Assembly (NCBI RefSeq): GCF_013408535.1
Contig: NZ_JACBZA010000001.1
Coordinates: 4,052,850 to 4,116,849, forward strand
Reading direction: 5' to 3'
Origin: Actinopolymorpha cephalotaxi
GTDB taxonomy: Bacteria > Actinomycetota > Actinomycetes > Propionibacteriales > Actinopolymorphaceae
DNA: 64,000 nucleotides
This document shows positions 62,024 through 64,000 of the stretch, one piece after another. The position numbers were made by a program, and so were the translations under genes. The notes beneath the pieces were generated by a model. It made no database searches and was not told the DNA's origin. It was given only the letters and a program-made list of their open reading frames with translations. The first letter of the stretch is position 1. Each line of letters starts with the position of its first letter.

Positions 62024-63160
62024 ATGCCCGTCGGTTCGGTCGAGCCCGCTCCCGCCACCGCCATCTCCCGTCGCCTCGACGCACTCGCCCGAGCTGCCGT
62101 CGGAGCCGGCGTGGTCCCCGGTCTGAGCATCGCGCTCGCCGACCACACCGGGCCCGTCTGGACTTCGGCGTACGGCGTCACCGACCTCTCGGCCCCCTCA
62201 CCGGTCGGTACGGACACGGTGTTCGAGGCCGCGTCGCTGACCAAACCGGTGGTCGCGTACGCCGTCCTCCTCCTCGTCCAGGAGGGCCGCCTCGACCTCG
62301 ACCGTCCGCTGGACTCCTACCTCCCCGCCCCGTACCTGCCGGACGAACCCGCCGCGGCCGGCATCACCGCCCGGATGGTGCTCGGGCACACCACCGGCTA
62401 CCCGAACTGGCGGCCGGCCGGACGTCCGCTCACCCTGACGCACTCCCCCGGCGCCCGGTTCGGTTACTCGGGCGAGGGCTACGTCCAGGTCGGGCGGGTG
62501 GTCGAGCACCTCACCAGCCGGCCGCTGGGCACGTTCCTGGCCGAACGCGTCCTCACGCCGCTGGGGATGACCGACAGCGCGCTCACCTGGTCCGGCAACC
62601 TCGGGGACGGTGAACTCAGGGACGGTGAGCTCGGGCACCGGGTGGCCCTCGGCCACACGGCGGCCCGTGAGGTCCTCGCCAGGCAGCAGCCGAAGGAGGC
62701 GGTCGCTTCCTCGTCCCTGCACACCACCGCGACCGACCTCGCCCGGTTCCTCGCCTGCTTCCTCTCCCCCACCACCTCTCCGGTCACTCTCACGCCGGAC
62801 GCCGTCTCTCCGGTCGCCGTAGCTCCCACCGCTCCGGCGGGGCCGCTGCGGCCGGAGGGAGTGGAGTCGATGCTGGCGCCGCACGTACGGCTGGACCCGC
62901 CGCTCGCCTGGGGACTGGGCTGGGGCCTGATCCTCGAAGGTGGCCCCACCAAGGAGCGGATGTTCTGGCAGTGGGGCGACAACCCCGGCTACAAGGCGTT
63001 CGCCGCCGGCTCGCCGGCCGCGGACGTCGGCGTGGTCGTGCTCACCAACGGCGACCAGGGACTCGACGTCGCCGCCGGTCTGGTGCGGGAGGTGCTGCCG
63101 TCCACCGCGCCGGCCTACGTCCGGGTGGCGACCGACCGGCTCACGCCCGGTCGAGGATGA
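62024..63160 (+). CDS. Serine hydrolase, beta-lactamase/penicillin-binding-like fold
   Basis: 378 aa, PF00144-type. Catalytic SxxK is at Ser71-Lys74 (FEAASLTKPVV). The second motif reads YSG at 148-150 where YxN is usual, so esterase or peptidase activity is as likely as beta-lactamase. No signal peptide is obvious. Its last 20 bases overlap the 3-prime end of the convergent oxidoreductase gene. Substrate unknown. Confidence 0.82.
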   Translation: MPVGSVEPAPATAISRRLDALARAAVGAGVVPGLSIALADHTGPVWTSAYGVTDLSAPSPVGTDTVFEAASLTKPVVAYAVLLLVQEGRLDLDRPLDSYLPAPYLPDEPAAAGITARMVLGHTTGYPNWRPAGRPLTLTHSPGARFGYSGEGYVQVGRVVEHLTSRPLGTFLAERVLTPLGMTDSALTWSGNLGDGELRDGELGHRVALGHTAAREVLARQQPKEAVASSSLHTTATDLARFLACFLSPTTSPVTLTPDAVSPVAVAPTAPAGPLRPEGVESMLAPHVRLDPPLAWGLGWGLILEGGPTKERMFWQWGDNPGYKAFAAGSPAADVGVVVLTNGDQGLDVAAGLVREVLPSTAPAYVRVATDRLTPGRG

Positions 63161-64000
63161 GGTCGGCCGCGTGCCAGGCCATCGCCATCACCGGGCCGTT
63201 CAGGTTGCCCGAGACCATGGCCGGGAGCACCGAGGCGTCCATGACCCGAAGGTTGTCCACTCCCCGGACCCGCAGGCGGGAGTCGACGACGTCCTCGTCG
63301 TTCGGGCCCATCGCGCACGTGCCGATGGCGTGGTAGCCGCAGTAGCCGGAGTCCAGCATGGTGTCCACGACGTCCTCGTCGGTGCGTACGCCCGTACCGG
63401 GGAAGGTCTCCGCCGACAGCCGCCCGGCGATCGGCTCGTGCGCGAAGAACTCCCGCATCCGGGCCAGGACGTCCACGGCGATCCGGCGGTCGTGCTCCGA
63501 GCCCAGGTAGTGGGGGTCGACGTCCATCGGCGCGTCCGGGTCGGCGGAGGTGATGCGCACGCTCCCCTCCGCGGTCGGGCGCAGGATCTCCGCCACGGCG
63601 GACAGGCCGGGCTCGCGCTCGACCGTGACCGCCTCTCCCGCCTGGTACGTCGCGACGGACCACGGCCCCGTCAGCACCTGGGCGTCCGGACGGTCCAGGC
63701 CGGGCCGGCTCTTCAGGAACGCGATCACGTCGTACGCCGGTGTGGCCAGCGGGCCGTCCCGGCGTACCAGGTATTTCAGCGCGGTGAGCCCCTGCCGGGC
63801 CGGTGAGGACAGCATCCGGTTGGTGCCGAGGTTCTCCCGGAGCCGGAACTTCAGCGGCAGGCACCTGTGCTCGCGCATCCGCGCGCCGACCAGCCCCCGG
63901 TCCAGGCGTACGTCGACACCGGCCGCACGGAGCACGTCGGCCGGGCCGATCCCCGACTGCTGGAGCAGCTTCGGCGTACCGAGGCTGCCCAGGGCCAGCA
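63141..64000 (-). CDS. GMC-family FAD-dependent oxidoreductase (partial, 5-prime end outside window)
   Basis: C-terminal 286 or more residues of a glucose-methanol-choline oxidoreductase. The second GMC signature is seen at the window edge (GSLGTPKLLQQSGIGPADVL). Near the end come the catalytic His in HAIGTCAMG, the LRVRGVDNLRVMDASVLP block and NLNGPVMAMAWHAADLIL. It is similar in layout to choline/alcohol dehydrogenases. Truncated only because the window ends; no internal stop seen. Confidence 0.88.
   Translation of the reverse strand, partial: LALGSLGTPKLLQQSGIGPADVLRAAGVDVRLDRGLVGARMREHRCLPLKFRLRENLGTNRMLSSPARQGLTALKYLVRRDGPLATPAYDVIAFLKSRPGLDRPDAQVLTGPWSVATYQAGEAVTVEREPGLSAVAEILRPTAEGSVRITSADPDAPMDVDPHYLGSEHDRRIAVDVLARMREFFAHEPIAGRLSAETFPGTGVRTDEDVVDTMLDSGYCGYHAIGTCAMGPNDEDVVDSRLRVRGVDNLRVMDASVLPAMVSGNLNGPVMAMAWHAADLILDRA

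Overview
The window is high-GC chromosomal DNA from an actinobacterium. The evidence is the gene order (thrT-metT-rpmG-hadAB, trpT-secE-nusG-rplKA, rplJL, rpoBC, rpsLG-fusA-tuf, S10-spc ribosomal operon), a complete mce lipid-transport operon, actinobacterial-type DUF6318, RskA and class F sortase proteins, an HspR (HAIR) operator and frequent GTG starts. Sequence flavour suggests Propionibacteriales (Nocardioides/Kribbella/Actinopolymorpha-like), but that is inference without a database search. I found no insertion sequence, prophage, CRISPR array or rRNA gene.

Layout (most genes up to about 40.4 kb are on the minus strand, so transcription runs right to left). 1-9.7 kb: S10-spc ribosomal operon from rpsJ to rplO. 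10.2-14.6 kb: str operon rpsL-rpsG-fusA-tuf. 15.2-22.7 kb: rpoB-rpoC. 23.0-34.2 kb: an eleven-gene mce operon (mkl ATPase, yrbE A/B, mce A-F, two Mce-associated proteins) sitting between rplL and rpoB. 34.5-35.5 kb: rplJ-rplL with an attenuator leader. 36-37.5 kb: two secreted proteins. 37.7-40.2 kb: rplA, rplK, nusG, secE, then tRNA-Trp. 40.7-44.1 kb (+): an aminotransferase and an adenosine deaminase fused to a small-molecule kinase domain. 44.1-46.7 kb (-): murB, hadB-like, hadA-like, rpmG, tRNA-Met, tRNA-Thr. 46.9-48.7 kb: glycerophosphodiesterase and a small membrane protein. 48.7-54 kb: a divergent sugar-metabolism cassette with a DeoR regulator and an MFS exporter. 53.8-56.6 kb: membrane hydrolase and GAF-PAS-GGDEF diguanylate cyclase. 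57-60 kb: DUF4397 protein, class F sortase, ECF sigma and RskA anti-sigma. 60.1-61.3 kb: TerC with a manganese (yybP-ykoY) riboswitch. 61.5-64 kb: Hsp20, a beta-lactamase-fold serine hydrolase and the 3-prime part of a GMC oxidoreductase cut by the window edge.

The most unusual observations are: (1) the adenosine deaminase-phosphotransferase fusion joined by an 18-bp tandem-repeat linker; (2) ribosomal protein S12 carrying Arg at position 43 and Ala at position 88, the two classical streptomycin-resistance positions, with a non-consensus rifampicin-region residue in RpoB; (3) an identical 24-bp hairpin element in the 5-prime leaders of both rpsJ and rpsL; (4) a complete mce operon at the place where mycobacteria keep an orphan mkl ATPase; (5) six helically phased 11-bp repeats between the divergent terC riboswitch and the hsp20 HAIR promoter.

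Functionally the left 40 kb is the core transcription/translation machinery with its own promoters and terminators. The accessory material serves lipid import, envelope protein anchoring, carbohydrate use and stress response.
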